Virus record (IMG/VR): IMGVR_UViG_3300046734_000216
Coordinates: 1 to 35,212 of that record
Strand: one strand, 5' to 3'
Origin: a virus
DNA length: 35,212 nt
Shown: in pieces, positions 1-8,004 of the stretch
How the letters are laid out: every line of letters starts with the position of its first letter
Position numbering within the stretch: position 1 is the first letter of the stretch
Notes under the pieces: model-generated
Databases searched by the model: none
What the model was told of the DNA's origin: nothing
Seen by the model: only the letters and a program-made list of their open reading frames with translations
Made by a program: the position numbers and the translations under genes

Positions 1-143
1 TGAAAATATCTGAGAACACATCTGTAGCTATGCCAATTAAGAACATGGTTGGTATTATCGTAGCTGTTGCTATGGGAATCTTTGCTTATACAGAAGTTAC
101 AGCTAGACTTACTTCATTAGAGACATCAAGAGAATTAATGAAC
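1..143. repeat. Left copy of 143-bp terminal overlap
   Basis: Bases 1-143 reappear at 35070-35212 with one difference (C at 17, T at 35086). The overlap lies inside a coding gene whose ATG is only present at the right end (35069), so the contig closes into a circle of about 35,069 bp. This is either a circularly permuted genome or a short direct terminal repeat; the sequence alone does not decide. Confidence 0.9.
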
Positions 144-362
144 TCTGACTTACTTAAAAAATCAGAACAAACAACAACTGATAAAGAACAATACTTACTT
201 CTTGAAGATTTATACGAAACAGTAGAAAAACACCAAGAACTTTTAGATAAAAATATTCATACTCAAGTTATGTTAGATCACATAGAAGCACAATTAGATA
301 AAGCATTAAAAGATATTGAAGAACTAAAAGATAAGGTAAGACAAAATGGAAACAATCATTAG
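1..362 (+). CDS. Membrane-anchored coiled-coil protein (5' end at 35069)
   Basis: The true start is the ATG at 35069; joined across the contig ends the protein has 120 residues, and only the codons after ATG are here. It has a short polar N-terminus, one hydrophobic segment at about residues 15-31 (VGIIVAVAMGIFAYTEV), then a long charged heptad-like region rich in E, K and L to the end. That is the build of a single-span membrane protein with a coiled coil. It heads a run of three small genes before the large terminase and overlaps the next gene by 17 bases. Function is not recognised; a lysis or membrane accessory role is possible. Confidence 0.85.
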   Translation, partial: KISENTSVAMPIKNMVGIIVAVAMGIFAYTEVTARLTSLETSRELMNSDLLKKSEQTTTDKEQYLLLEDLYETVEKHQELLDKNIHTQVMLDHIEAQLDKALKDIEELKDKVRQNGNNH

Positions 363-573
363 CTCAGTAGTTGCACTTTGTATGTTTGTGGCTGGAGAGT
401 TACAAGAACATAGAATCCAAGATAAGATGTCAGATTGTTTAAAAGGCAAAAGAGTAGCTGAAAGAACAAATACAGGAGATAACATTGAATACAAGTGTGG
501 CAAGGTAAAAGCTGAATTAGAAGAAAATATTGATGGAAGTAAGTCTATAAAAAAGATAGTATCCAAAGAATGA
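346..573 (+). CDS. Small protein with hydrophobic N-terminus
   Basis: 75 residues. The first 17 are hydrophobic (ISSVVALCMFVAG), resembling a signal sequence or short membrane anchor, followed by a charged domain with two cysteines (about residues 31 and 51). It overlaps the gene before it by 17 bases and the next by an ATGA junction, so the three are translationally coupled. No family recognised. An opposite-strand frame over the same bases has no ribosome binding site and is a shadow. Confidence 0.7.
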   Translation: METIISSVVALCMFVAGELQEHRIQDKMSDCLKGKRVAERTNTGDNIEYKCGKVKAELEENIDGSKSIKKIVSKE

Positions 574-791
574 AATTTGTTTTAGCTTATACTATCTGTT
601 CTGCAATAACAGGATTCTGTAACACACCGGCTGTTCATCCTGTAAAGTTTAACACATGGACAGATTGCACTAAAGCTGGTGCTATGGTAACAATCAAAAC
701 AACAAACCAATACAAAGAAAAATTCGAGGAAGACAAATTATACATATCTTACTTTTGTAATGAAAATCACTCTGACAAAACCCCAGCTTAA
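570..791 (+). CDS. Small secreted-type protein with signal peptide and cysteines
   Basis: 73 residues, starting in an ATGA overlap with the gene before. The N-terminus (KFVLAYTICSAITGFCNTPA) looks like a signal peptide. The rest has cysteines at about residues 33 and 63 that could form a disulfide in the periplasm. It overlaps the start of the large terminase by 32 bases. No family recognised; similar tiny exported proteins are common next to phage terminase genes and stay uncharacterised. Confidence 0.7.
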   Translation: MKFVLAYTICSAITGFCNTPAVHPVKFNTWTDCTKAGAMVTIKTTNQYKEKFEEDKLYISYFCNENHSDKTPA

Positions 792-1995
792 AGTATCATC
801 AAATAGTAGTAGGTTTAGAGTTTTAATATCAGGTCGTAGATTTGGTAAAACTTATTTATGTATTACTGAAATGATGAAGTATGCGTCACAACCAAATAAG
901 AAAATTTGGTATGTTGCACCTACATTTAAGATGGCCAAAGAAATAGCATGGTCTAGTTTAAAAGAAATGTTAAATCAATTTAATTGGATTGAAGACATTA
1001 ATGAAACTACTATGACTATTACAGTTAAAAAATCTCATAGTAAAATATCTCTTAAAGGTGCTGACAATTATGATTCACTTCGTGGTACAGGATTAGACTT
1101 TTTAATTTTAGACGAATTTGCTGACATAGATAAAAAAACTTGGTTTGAAGTACTAAGAGCCTCAGTTGCTGATACTATGGGTCATGTTCTTATGTGTGGA
1201 ACTCCAAAAGGATATGGTAATTGGACTTATGAGATGTATCTAAAAGGTAAGCAAGATAAGGAATGGGATAGCTTTCAATACACTACACTAGAGGGTGGAA
1301 TGGTTAGCGAAGATGAAATCCAACAAGCAAGACTAGACTTAGATCAAAGAACTTTTAGACAAGAATTTGAGGGTACGTTTGAGAACTATGCTGGAAGTAT
1401 TTATTATAACTTTCATCCTGTTGAATCTGTTATAGAGAAATCTATTGATTGGAGTAAATCATTACATATTGGAATGGACTTTAACGTATCGCCAATGTCA
1501 GCTTGTGTTTCTCAAATAGAAAAAGATAGAATTTATATTGTAGATGAAGTTATTATTTATGGAAGTAATACTGATGAGATGTGTGAAGAAATTAGAAATA
1601 GATATGGAACTAGAATGCCTATTTTTATTTATCCTGACCCAGCTTCAAGGCAAAGAAAGACTTCTGCTGGAGGAAGAACTGATTTAAGTATATTACAAAA
1701 TGCTGGTTTCCAAGTTAAAGTAAAACATAAGCACCCAGCTGTTAGAGATAGAATTAATGCTGTCAATTCCAAACTTAAAGATTCACAAGGCAATAGATAC
1801 ATTTTTGTTAGTAAATCTTGCAAAACTTTGATAAAAGGGTTACAAAGACAAACATACAAGGAAGATACAAACATTCCTAACAAGGAAGACGGATTTGACC
1901 ATATGAACGACGCTTTAGGATACATGATTGATTACATTAAGCCTCTAGTTGTTCAAACACCAAATTCTAATCCAGCAAGATGGACAATGAAATAA
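760..1995 (+). CDS. terL: Terminase large subunit
   Basis: 411 residues, usual length for TerL, the motor that pumps DNA into the prohead and cuts it. The ATPase domain has Walker A SGRRFGKT (24-31), Walker B LDFLILDE (112-119, D118/E119) and coupling motif CGTPK (146-150). The C-terminal RNase-H-like nuclease begins near HIGMDFNVSP, with D240 the likely first metal-binding acid, and a further acidic site near FDHMNDALGY by the end. The start overlaps the preceding gene and lacks a strong Shine-Dalgarno, but residues 8-30 match the usual start of this family. The portal follows 1 base later. The small terminase is at 33844, in order on the circular map. Confidence 0.95.
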   Translation: MKITLTKPQLKVSSNSSRFRVLISGRRFGKTYLCITEMMKYASQPNKKIWYVAPTFKMAKEIAWSSLKEMLNQFNWIEDINETTMTITVKKSHSKISLKGADNYDSLRGTGLDFLILDEFADIDKKTWFEVLRASVADTMGHVLMCGTPKGYGNWTYEMYLKGKQDKEWDSFQYTTLEGGMVSEDEIQQARLDLDQRTFRQEFEGTFENYAGSIYYNFHPVESVIEKSIDWSKSLHIGMDFNVSPMSACVSQIEKDRIYIVDEVIIYGSNTDEMCEEIRNRYGTRMPIFIYPDPASRQRKTSAGGRTDLSILQNAGFQVKVKHKHPAVRDRINAVNSKLKDSQGNRYIFVSKSCKTLIKGLQRQTYKEDTNIPNKEDGFDHMNDALGYMIDYIKPLVVQTPNSNPARWTMK

Positions 1996-1996
1996 T

Positions 1997-3409
1997 ATGG
2001 CAAACTCAGACAAAATTATATCAGTTCATAAAGACTATGAAGAATCAGTAAATAAATGGGAGTTTTATATCAGATCATACAATGGTGGATTTGATTATAG
2101 TGCTGGTCAATATTTACATAGATATAATTTAGAACTTGATAATGAATATGCAAAAAGGTTAGGCAACACTGCATTAGATAATCATTGTAAAAATATAGTT
2201 CAAATTTATTCATCTTTTTTGTTTAGAGTTAAACCAAGCAGAGACTTTGGTAACTTAGATAATGACCCTATGTTAGAATTATTCTTAAAAGATGCTGACT
2301 TAGATGGTAACTCTTTCAATACAGTTATTGCACAAGCTCAAAACTATGCATCTATTTATGGTCATTGTTTTATGATGTTAGATAAGCCAAACTTTACAAC
2401 TCAAACGATGGCACAAGAACTTGATGCAGAAGTTAGACCTTATGTTTCTATAGTTACTCCTGAAAATGTTTTTGATTGGAATTATGAAAGACAAGTTAAT
2501 GGACGATATGTTTTAAATTACATGAAAATTCGAGAAGAAGTTGATAGTGAGGGCGGAACTTACTTTAGGTTATGGTACACAGATAGAATTGAAACTGTGT
2601 ATGTAAAAAGTGAGTATGATGAACCTCAAATAATAGATACTGTACCTAATCGCTTAGGCAAAATACCAGCAGTTATTTTATTCAATTCTAAATCTCACAA
2701 AAGAGGAATTGGCATGAGCGATCTTACTGATATTGCTGATCTTCAAAAATCTATTTACAATGAATACTCTGAAATTGAACAACTTGTTAGATTAACTAAC
2801 CACCCCTCACTAGTTAAGACTCCTGGAGTAAATGCTTCAGCTGGAGCTGGTGCTATAATTGAGATTCCTGAAGAAATGGAACCAAACTTAAAACCTTATC
2901 TATTACAACCTAGTGGTCAGAACTTACAAGCCATTATGGATTCTATTTCAACTAAAGTAGATGCAATCAATAGAATAAGTCATGTTGGAGCAGTAAGAAC
3001 TACTAAACAACAAATAGCATCAGGAATAGCCTTACAAACAGAATTTGAATTATTGAATGCTAGACTATCTGAAAAAGCAGATCACTTACAGTTAGCAGAA
3101 GAACAAATATTTAAAATGTTTGCTGAGTTCCAAGGCAAAGAGTTTGATGGCGAAATAAATTATCCTGATTCATTCAACATAAGAGACTACGCATCTGATC
3201 TTATGTTCTATCAACAAGCAAAAGCAATCAATGTAGGATCTCCAACTCTTAACAAAGAAATTGATAAAGAGATAGCTAGATCAATAGTAGATGATGATGA
3301 GAAGTTAGGAACTATCTTTGATGAGATTGATGCTAAAGCTGAAGTTGGAGAATTTACTCAGGATGAAGTAGAACAAGAGGCAGAGGTTACTGCAGAACCT
3401 ATACAGTAA
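1997..3409 (+). CDS. Portal protein
   Basis: 470 residues directly after TerL, the standard place and size for the dodecameric portal at the packaging vertex. Sequence features fit the family: an N-terminal region with NGGFDYSAGQYLHRY, a central DPMLELFLKDADLDG stretch, a conserved-looking KTPGVNASAGAGAIIEIPE loop in the second half, and a glutamate-rich disordered tail (about 445-470). The gene is followed 16 bases later by the stop of a minus-strand gene, so this is where + strand transcription meets the opposing island. Assigned from context and overall pattern. Confidence 0.88.
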   Translation: MANSDKIISVHKDYEESVNKWEFYIRSYNGGFDYSAGQYLHRYNLELDNEYAKRLGNTALDNHCKNIVQIYSSFLFRVKPSRDFGNLDNDPMLELFLKDADLDGNSFNTVIAQAQNYASIYGHCFMMLDKPNFTTQTMAQELDAEVRPYVSIVTPENVFDWNYERQVNGRYVLNYMKIREEVDSEGGTYFRLWYTDRIETVYVKSEYDEPQIIDTVPNRLGKIPAVILFNSKSHKRGIGMSDLTDIADLQKSIYNEYSEIEQLVRLTNHPSLVKTPGVNASAGAGAIIEIPEEMEPNLKPYLLQPSGQNLQAIMDSISTKVDAINRISHVGAVRTTKQQIASGIALQTEFELLNARLSEKADHLQLAEEQIFKMFAEFQGKEFDGEINYPDSFNIRDYASDLMFYQQAKAINVGSPTLNKEIDKEIARSIVDDDEKLGTIFDEIDAKAEVGEFTQDEVEQEAEVTAEPIQ

Positions 3410-3425
3410 CCCCTTTTAAGAATAA

Positions 3426-3668
3426 TTAGAATCCTTCTCGTTTTTTTTTAAACTCCTCTATCTCATCTTCTAGTTCTTGAACCAAATAAGTTGTATTTAA
3501 TTTTTTTAACAACTCAACTTTACAAGTAGTATAAGAAGTACCATTATTCATTTTAACTATCGCAACTTGTTCATCATCTCCTCTAACAGACAAAATTATA
3601 TCTACAATATGATTACTGTTAATTAAATGAACATTAAAAGAGCCTTTAGATTGAATTGGAATAAACAT
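3426..3668 (-). CDS. Hypothetical protein, minus-strand island
   Basis: 80 residues, last gene of the five-gene minus-strand operon; its start overlaps the stop of the upstream minus gene by one base. The first two thirds look beta-rich (HIVDIILSVRG, QVAIVKMNNGTSYTTCKVE), like a small barrel, ending in a charged helix (LEDEIEEFKKKREGF). Spacing and ribosome binding site GGAGGTTAAATA support translation. No family recognised. Confidence 0.7.
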   Translation of the reverse strand: MFIPIQSKGSFNVHLINSNHIVDIILSVRGDDEQVAIVKMNNGTSYTTCKVELLKKLNTTYLVQELEDEIEEFKKKREGF

Positions 3669-3913
3669 TATTTAACCTCCTTGTTAAATTCAATTTGAGA
3701 AACATGGAATACAGGATAACTTCTAAACTCCATTTCCTTTCCATCCATAACCATTCTAGAAAGTTTAGTAACTGCTTTACTTCCTTTGATTACTTTACCA
3801 CCTAATTTTCTAGCTTGGTTAAAAGTACAAAATCCACCTTGTAGATTTGTAGATTGTAACTTCTCAAGATTCTTTCCTGAGAACTCTTTCTTAGTGTATA
3901 TGTTGTAGTACAT
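3668..3913 (-). CDS. Mini ArdC-like N-terminal domain protein
   Basis: 81 residues. FCTFNQARKLGGKVIKGSKA (about 28-47) followed by YPVFHVSQIE (about 66-75) matches the core of the ArdC N-terminal domain (formerly DUF1738), which binds single-stranded DNA; plasmid ArdC has antirestriction activity and is about 300 residues. Here only that domain is left, with no metalloprotease-like C-terminal part. It is translated from GGGAGATCATAATG and overlaps both neighbours. The domain match is from motif recall without a database search. The role, protecting incoming DNA or binding ssDNA, is inferred. Confidence 0.65.
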   Translation of the reverse strand: MYYNIYTKKEFSGKNLEKLQSTNLQGGFCTFNQARKLGGKVIKGSKAVTKLSRMVMDGKEMEFRSYPVFHVSQIEFNKEVK

Positions 3914-4260
3914 TATGATCTCCCTTGTTTAAAATTATTTAATGCTTCTAAAAATTCTTTCAGCATTGGATTTTCTTCAGAAATAATTCCAGCTTCTAAT
4001 TGTTTCCTTTCTTTTAAACTTGCTAACACAACAGTGTAATGATATGATTTTTTTTGTTTATCATACCAACCATCAACTCTGTTATGATACGAAGCAGTAT
4101 AAGTAAAGTGTTCATTAGAAGGATCAAATTTAATTCCTGTTACTCTTGAACCTCCTAGAAAACTTCTCTTGATCATTGATTTTAAAAATGATTGGTTTCT
4201 CCAAACCCATTTGTCAATAGGATTGAACTTTTCCCAATAGTATGTTTTTTCTTTTTCCAT
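3913..4260 (-). CDS. Hypothetical protein, minus-strand island
   Basis: 115 residues from the ATG at 4260, chosen because AGGAGATAAA lies just before it; the open frame runs 22 codons further upstream but without a comparable ribosome binding site. The protein is basic and aromatic (YYWEKFNPIDKWVWRNQSF), with a middle section that looks beta-stranded and a C-terminal helix. No family recognised. Its stop overlaps the start of the ArdC-like gene, so the pair is coupled. Confidence 0.7.
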   Translation of the reverse strand: MEKEKTYYWEKFNPIDKWVWRNQSFLKSMIKRSFLGGSRVTGIKFDPSNEHFTYTASYHNRVDGWYDKQKKSYHYTVVLASLKERKQLEAGIISEENPMLKEFLEALNNFKQGRS

Positions 4261-4349
4261 TTTATCTCCTGTTATTGTTTTTTTCATATACGTTACCCTC
4301 GTATATTCCATTTTTAGGATCAACAATTAATACAGAGCATAGTTAGTGG

Positions 4350-4517
4350 TTATTTCTTGTTTTCTCTAACAAAATATAATTTTAAATGATCTCCAACAGT
4401 CGAAACAGTTACTTTGATTAAATGTTTATCATCATCCCAATCATCGTATTTAGATTTCTCTAACTCTATTCCTCTTGCCATAGCTTCGTTTAGTATTTCT
4501 TCTTGTTTCTTATTCAT
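4350..4517 (-). CDS. Small acidic/basic hypothetical protein
   Basis: 55 residues read on the minus strand (MNKKQEEILNEAMARG... ending LKLYFVRENKK), with ribosome binding site AAGGAGTTAAAT before the ATG. It contains a helix rich in E and K, a DDWDDDK acidic patch and a beta-like end. Its start overlaps the stop of the upstream minus gene. The 89 bases between its stop and the next minus gene hold no obvious gene. Function unknown. Confidence 0.65.
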   Translation of the reverse strand: MNKKQEEILNEAMARGIELEKSKYDDWDDDKHLIKVTVSTVGDHLKLYFVRENKK

Positions 4518-4686
4518 ATTTAACTCCTTGTTGATATTTCATTTGCCAAAGTAATAGTTTGTCTTCTTTTTCTAATTCTTTAGCTTGTTTGTTTTGTTCT
4601 TCCATTGGTACAACTTCTAAAGGTTCTAACTTTTCATTCTTAGACTTCTCTAAAAGTTCATCCCAATACTTTTTAGACTTGATCAT
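4510..4686 (-). CDS. Small helical hypothetical protein, first gene of minus-strand island
   Basis: 58 residues on the minus strand, beginning MIKSKKYWDELLEKSKNEK and ending YQQGVKYE, highly charged and probably helical. Ribosome binding site ACGGAGAGT precedes the ATG. It is first in the island, about 30 bases after a TATAAT on the same strand. No family recognised. An AT-rich + strand frame over the same bases has no support. Confidence 0.65.
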   Translation of the reverse strand: MIKSKKYWDELLEKSKNEKLEPLEVVPMEEQNKQAKELEKEDKLLLWQMKYQQGVKYE

Positions 4687-4716
4687 TTTTTACTCTCCGT
4701 TTTTTTTTCATTCTTT

Positions 4717-4722
4717 ATTATA
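4717..4722 (-). promoter_or_regulatory. Putative -10 box for the minus-strand island
   Basis: A perfect TATAAT reads on the minus strand about 30 bases ahead of the first minus gene. No good -35 is present at 16-18 bases, so this rests on the -10 match, the position and the need for a separate promoter for an opposing operon. Confidence 0.45.
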
Positions 4723-4784
4723 CAACATTCGGTTTTACACATCCTGTAGGTTCTAATCGATTTGTTCCAATTTGTAAAAAATGA

Positions 4785-4795
4785 GTAACTGTTAC
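4785..4795. promoter_or_regulatory. Palindrome in the divergent intergenic region, possible operator
   Basis: GTAAC-T-GTTAC is a perfect 5-bp inverted repeat around one base. It lies in the 175-base gap (4687-4861) between the minus island and the head gene, the only divergent junction besides 23752-24038. The gap is otherwise AT-rich with long T and A runs and shows no gene. Operator function is a guess from place and symmetry. Confidence 0.3.
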
Positions 4796-4861
4796 CAATC
4801 AAAAAAAAATTAATTTTATCTGTTGCTTGGTTTTTTTGTCTTTTAATGATATTTAACTTTC

Positions 4862-5881
4862 ATGTCCGATATTGTTGAACAAATGACAAATTATAGAATC
4901 TCTCAAATTGAGTTAGCTGAAGCTAGATACTATGAAGATTTGATTAGAGCATTAGATAAAATAGAAAAAGAAGTAATGGCTTATGTTGGAACACTTCCTT
5001 TAAAAGAGGGTAAGCTATTTGAATTAAAGTCAGCAATAGCATCAAGACCTATAATTAGAGAAATTTTAGAAAGAGAATATTTAGCTTGGTCAGATACAGT
5101 TGTTCGAGAGGGATATTCTAAACAAGCAAAAAGAATTGAAAGAGCATTTAAGACTATTGGTAGGATTCCTGTTGAGTTCCAACAACTAACTGATTCTGAC
5201 TTATCTGTTATAACAAATCTTAAAAGACAAACCTTTAGTCAATTCAAAGATGTAGCAAATACATTTACAAGAACAATCTCAGATAAAATATATCAAAGTA
5301 CATTAGTTGGAACTAACTTTACTGAACTACAAACAGAACTAAGACAAACAATAAATGGAATCTATGCAACTGCTGATGATACAGAAGTACAAAAACTAAT
5401 TAATCAAATTAAAAAAGATGAAGTTAGAGTTAGAAGACTTACAGGACCAGAAAGAATAACAATTAGATCAAAATTAAATAAAAATATTCAAACATTACAA
5501 TCTAAGTATGCAACAACAAGGTCAGGCGAAAACATGAAACGATATGCTGGCCAAATCTTAAATGATGGTCTTAGAGAATTTGATGCAACTCTTAATTTAC
5601 ATAAGTCAGTAGAAGCAGGATTAACAATGTGTAAGTATTTTGGTAATATTATCCCTACAACTAGAGATCATTGTAGGCTTGTAAGAAGTGGGGAATATGA
5701 TATACGAAATGGAGGACTATTTACGATTGATGAAGTCAAACAACTTTGGGCATCTAAGTCTTGGAAAGGCAAGAAGTCTGGAGATCCATTATTAGTTCGT
5801 GGTGGATATAATTGTCGTCATCAATGGAGCTTCGTTAACCCAGATTGGTATGACGAAAGCGGAACAATAATAACTGAATAA
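4862..5881 (+). CDS. Minor head protein, phage Mu F-like
   Basis: 339 residues. Long helical N-terminal half, then a C-terminal module with TTRDHCRLVRSGEYD and, about 50 residues on, RGGYNCRHQWSFVNPDW. This Cys/His pattern is typical of the Mu gpF/SPP1 gp7-like head morphogenesis domain. Such proteins enter the prohead in a few copies. Place between portal and scaffold fits, although here five minus-strand genes interrupt the usual portal-F junction. No Shine-Dalgarno is visible before ATG 4862 (AACTTTC), so start confidence is moderate. Confidence 0.85.
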   Translation: MSDIVEQMTNYRISQIELAEARYYEDLIRALDKIEKEVMAYVGTLPLKEGKLFELKSAIASRPIIREILEREYLAWSDTVVREGYSKQAKRIERAFKTIGRIPVEFQQLTDSDLSVITNLKRQTFSQFKDVANTFTRTISDKIYQSTLVGTNFTELQTELRQTINGIYATADDTEVQKLINQIKKDEVRVRRLTGPERITIRSKLNKNIQTLQSKYATTRSGENMKRYAGQILNDGLREFDATLNLHKSVEAGLTMCKYFGNIIPTTRDHCRLVRSGEYDIRNGGLFTIDEVKQLWASKSWKGKKSGDPLLVRGGYNCRHQWSFVNPDWYDESGTIITE

Positions 5882-5889
5882 GGAGTAAT

Positions 5890-6597
5890 ATGTCAGAAGA
5901 AACAAACGTAGCAGAACCTACAAATGAAAATACAGAAACTAATACAAATGAAGTTTCTCAACAAACACAAGAACAAAAAACTTTCACACAAGATCAATTA
6001 AATAGCATAATTGAATCTAGAGTTATGGCTGAAAGAAGAAAATATGAAAAGAAAATACAAGAAGAAGAAAACCAAAAAGCTGAACTTGTTAAACAAGAAC
6101 AATTAAAAGAAGCTAAAACTAAACAAGACCTTGAAAAGATAATGCAAGAACGATTATCTGAAAAGGAACAGGAAATCCAAAGAATTAAAAATGAAATGGT
6201 AGCTGAGAAGATTGATAAACAAATTCTTTCTGTAGCATCTTCAAACAAAGCTGTTGTTCCTGAACAAATAGTATCTTTGTTAAAATCTGAACTTCAATTA
6301 GCTGATGATGGTAGAGTAGAAGTACTTGATAATAACCGAAACATCAGATATAACGAAAAAGGACAACCTTTAACTGTAGAAGATAGAGTAAAGGAGTTTT
6401 TAGATACTAACCCACATTTCCGTCAAGGGTCTTTGTCTGGAGCAGGAAGCCAGAGCAGTATCGGTGGTAATAGCCTACAACCCAAATCAATAGGCGACTT
6501 AGATTTGAATAATCCTGCTGATAGAAAAGTTTATGCAGAAATGCGTAAGACTAGAAGTGGGTTTAAATTGAATCCTAAATTAACAATTAACAATTAA
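5890..6597 (+). CDS. Capsid scaffolding protein
   Basis: 235 residues, just upstream of the major capsid gene, with ribosome binding site AGGAGTAAT. Low-complexity N-terminus rich in T, N, E and Q, then a long charged coiled coil (about 40-115) with many K/E/Q residues. The C-terminal third contains a short folded region (VEDRVKEFLDTNPHFRQG) and a glycine/serine linker. This is the classic build and place of a siphovirus scaffold. No protease motif is seen, and no separate prohead protease gene is found nearby. Confidence 0.88.
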   Translation: MSEETNVAEPTNENTETNTNEVSQQTQEQKTFTQDQLNSIIESRVMAERRKYEKKIQEEENQKAELVKQEQLKEAKTKQDLEKIMQERLSEKEQEIQRIKNEMVAEKIDKQILSVASSNKAVVPEQIVSLLKSELQLADDGRVEVLDNNRNIRYNEKGQPLTVEDRVKEFLDTNPHFRQGSLSGAGSQSSIGGNSLQPKSIGDLDLNNPADRKVYAEMRKTRSGFKLNPKLTINN

Positions 6598-6608
6598 TAG
6601 GTAATAAA

Positions 6609-7460
6609 ATGGCAAACGAAACAACATCGTCAACGCTATCGGAACTGTATACAGAAATTATCCAAGAAGCTATTTTTAACTTCCAAGAAACTTCTGTAAT
6701 GAGACCGTTGGTTACGACTTACAATATATCAGGACAAGGCAAACAAGTTGCAGTTCCTGTATACCCAACTGTCAGTGCGGCGGCAGTAGCTGAAGCAACT
6801 GATCTATCAAATACAGCAATCAACCCAACTGAAGCAACTATAACTGCTTCTGAAGTTGGAGTTATGACTACATTAACTGACTTAGGTAGAGATACTGCGT
6901 CAAGAGATGTGGCGGCTGACATCGGAAAACTTTTCGGTGAAGCGATTGCTAAAAAAGTAGATGCAGATTTATCAGCTCTATTTGGTTCTTTTGCGTCAGG
7001 AAACGATCTTGGTGCGGCTGGAACTGAATTAACTGCTGATCTGTTATTACAAGCTGAAGCAACTTTAAGATCATTAAACATCCCTAGACCTTACTATGGT
7101 GTGTTTGCTCCAAAAGCAATGTTCAACTTGAAGAAAACTCTAACAGCGGCTGGTTACTCAACTGGTGCAAACGCATTAGGTCAATCTCAAGAGCAAATTT
7201 TAAGAAGTGGTTATGCTGGAACAGTATTCGGTATCGATCTTTTTGAAAATGCAAATATTGCAACTGATGGAAATGATGATGGAGTAGGTGGTGTATTCCA
7301 TCCTCAATCATTAGGTCTTGCTATGAAATCTGATTTCAAAATCGAGACTCAAAGAGACGCATCTTTAAGAGCAACTGAAATCGTAGGTTCTGTAACTTAC
7401 GGTACAGGCGTTGTTAAAGACGACTTTGGCTGTCAAGTAACAGTGGACGCGGCATTCTAA
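6609..7460 (+). CDS. Major capsid protein
   Basis: 283 residues, after the scaffold and before the connectors, with the size and composition of an HK97-fold capsid protein (Ala/Thr-rich, few Lys). Features seen: ETSVMRPLVTTYNISGQGKQ near the N-arm, PRPYYGVFAPKAMFNLKK in the middle and a C-terminal VGSVTYGTGVVKDDFGCQVT strand. Codon use stands out: less AT-biased than its neighbours (frequent GCG, ATC, TTC), as expected for the most highly expressed gene. All five Ala-Ala runs begin with GCG. A GC-rich hairpin follows the stop. Confidence 0.92.
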   Translation: MANETTSSTLSELYTEIIQEAIFNFQETSVMRPLVTTYNISGQGKQVAVPVYPTVSAAAVAEATDLSNTAINPTEATITASEVGVMTTLTDLGRDTASRDVAADIGKLFGEAIAKKVDADLSALFGSFASGNDLGAAGTELTADLLLQAEATLRSLNIPRPYYGVFAPKAMFNLKKTLTAAGYSTGANALGQSQEQILRSGYAGTVFGIDLFENANIATDGNDDGVGGVFHPQSLGLAMKSDFKIETQRDASLRATEIVGSVTYGTGVVKDDFGCQVTVDAAF

Positions 7461-7474
7461 TTAATGCAACTTTT

Positions 7475-7496
7475 GGTGGGGGAGCAATCCCCCATC
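7475..7496 (+). terminator. GC-rich hairpin after the capsid gene (attenuator or partial terminator)
   Basis: GGTGGGGGA-GCAA-TCCCCCATC folds into a 9-bp stem (one G-U pair) with a GCAA GNRA-type tetraloop. It sits between capsid and connector genes in a genome where such GC runs are very rare. No T run follows on the + strand, so it may be an RNA stabiliser, a processing site or a leaky terminator limiting transcription past the capsid gene. Confidence 0.65.
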
Positions 7497-7518
7497 AATC
7501 AATTAAAGGAATATTATT

Positions 7519-8004
7519 ATGGCAAATTTTACAGGTGCAGATGTTATTACAGTAGCAAATGTTCAAACATATCAACCAGATGCTTTTGATTTTGGTATAG
7601 CTTCTAACGATGCAAAAGTTACTACATGGTTAGGATTAACAACAGATGATATTTTAAGAGAGTTAAGAATAAGATGGTGGCAAACATATAAGTCAAATGT
7701 TTTTACAGATATAACAGTTTTAAATACAGTAGAGTTAGACAACACTAGAGTTAATTTAGATCAATTTACTAGAGCTGGTGTTTATTTATTTTTAGGTAAA
7801 TTCTTTTTTCCAGCATTAACAAAATTTAGACCTGAAGCTGACAAAGATAGATTTGAAAGAATGATTGAATTTTATAATAGCCAATACAATATTGAGTTTC
7901 AAAAAATACTTGAAGATGGAGTAGAATATGATTCAGATGATAGTGGTACTATTAGTGTTGCTGAAAGAGAAAACTTACATGGTTCAGGAAGACTTATTAG
8001 ATAA
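7519..8004 (+). CDS. Head-tail connector (adaptor) protein with EF-hand-like loop
   Basis: 161 residues, first gene after the capsid hairpin, with ribosome binding site AAAGGAATA. The helical body (WLGLTTDDILRELRIRWWQ; FTRAGVYLFLGKFFFPALTK) and place fit a gp6/gp15-type adaptor on the portal ring. Residues 138-149, DSDDSGTISVAE, match the 12-residue EF-hand calcium loop at all key positions (D1, D3, S5, G6, I8, E12). Calcium binding is inferred. It overlaps the next gene by one base. Confidence 0.75.
   Translation: MANFTGADVITVANVQTYQPDAFDFGIASNDAKVTTWLGLTTDDILRELRIRWWQTYKSNVFTDITVLNTVELDNTRVNLDQFTRAGVYLFLGKFFFPALTKFRPEADKDRFERMIEFYNSQYNIEFQKILEDGVEYDSDDSGTISVAERENLHGSGRLIR

Noticed and set aside
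4559-4756. + strand open frame of 65 codons
   Set aside because: Lies over two minus-strand genes with good ribosome binding sites; phenylalanine/serine-rich translation is typical of an antisense shadow.
4800-4861. + strand promoter before the minor head gene
   Set aside because: Candidates such as TTACCA-N17-TTTATC or TTGCTT with ATGATA match too weakly to annotate, although a promoter here would make sense.
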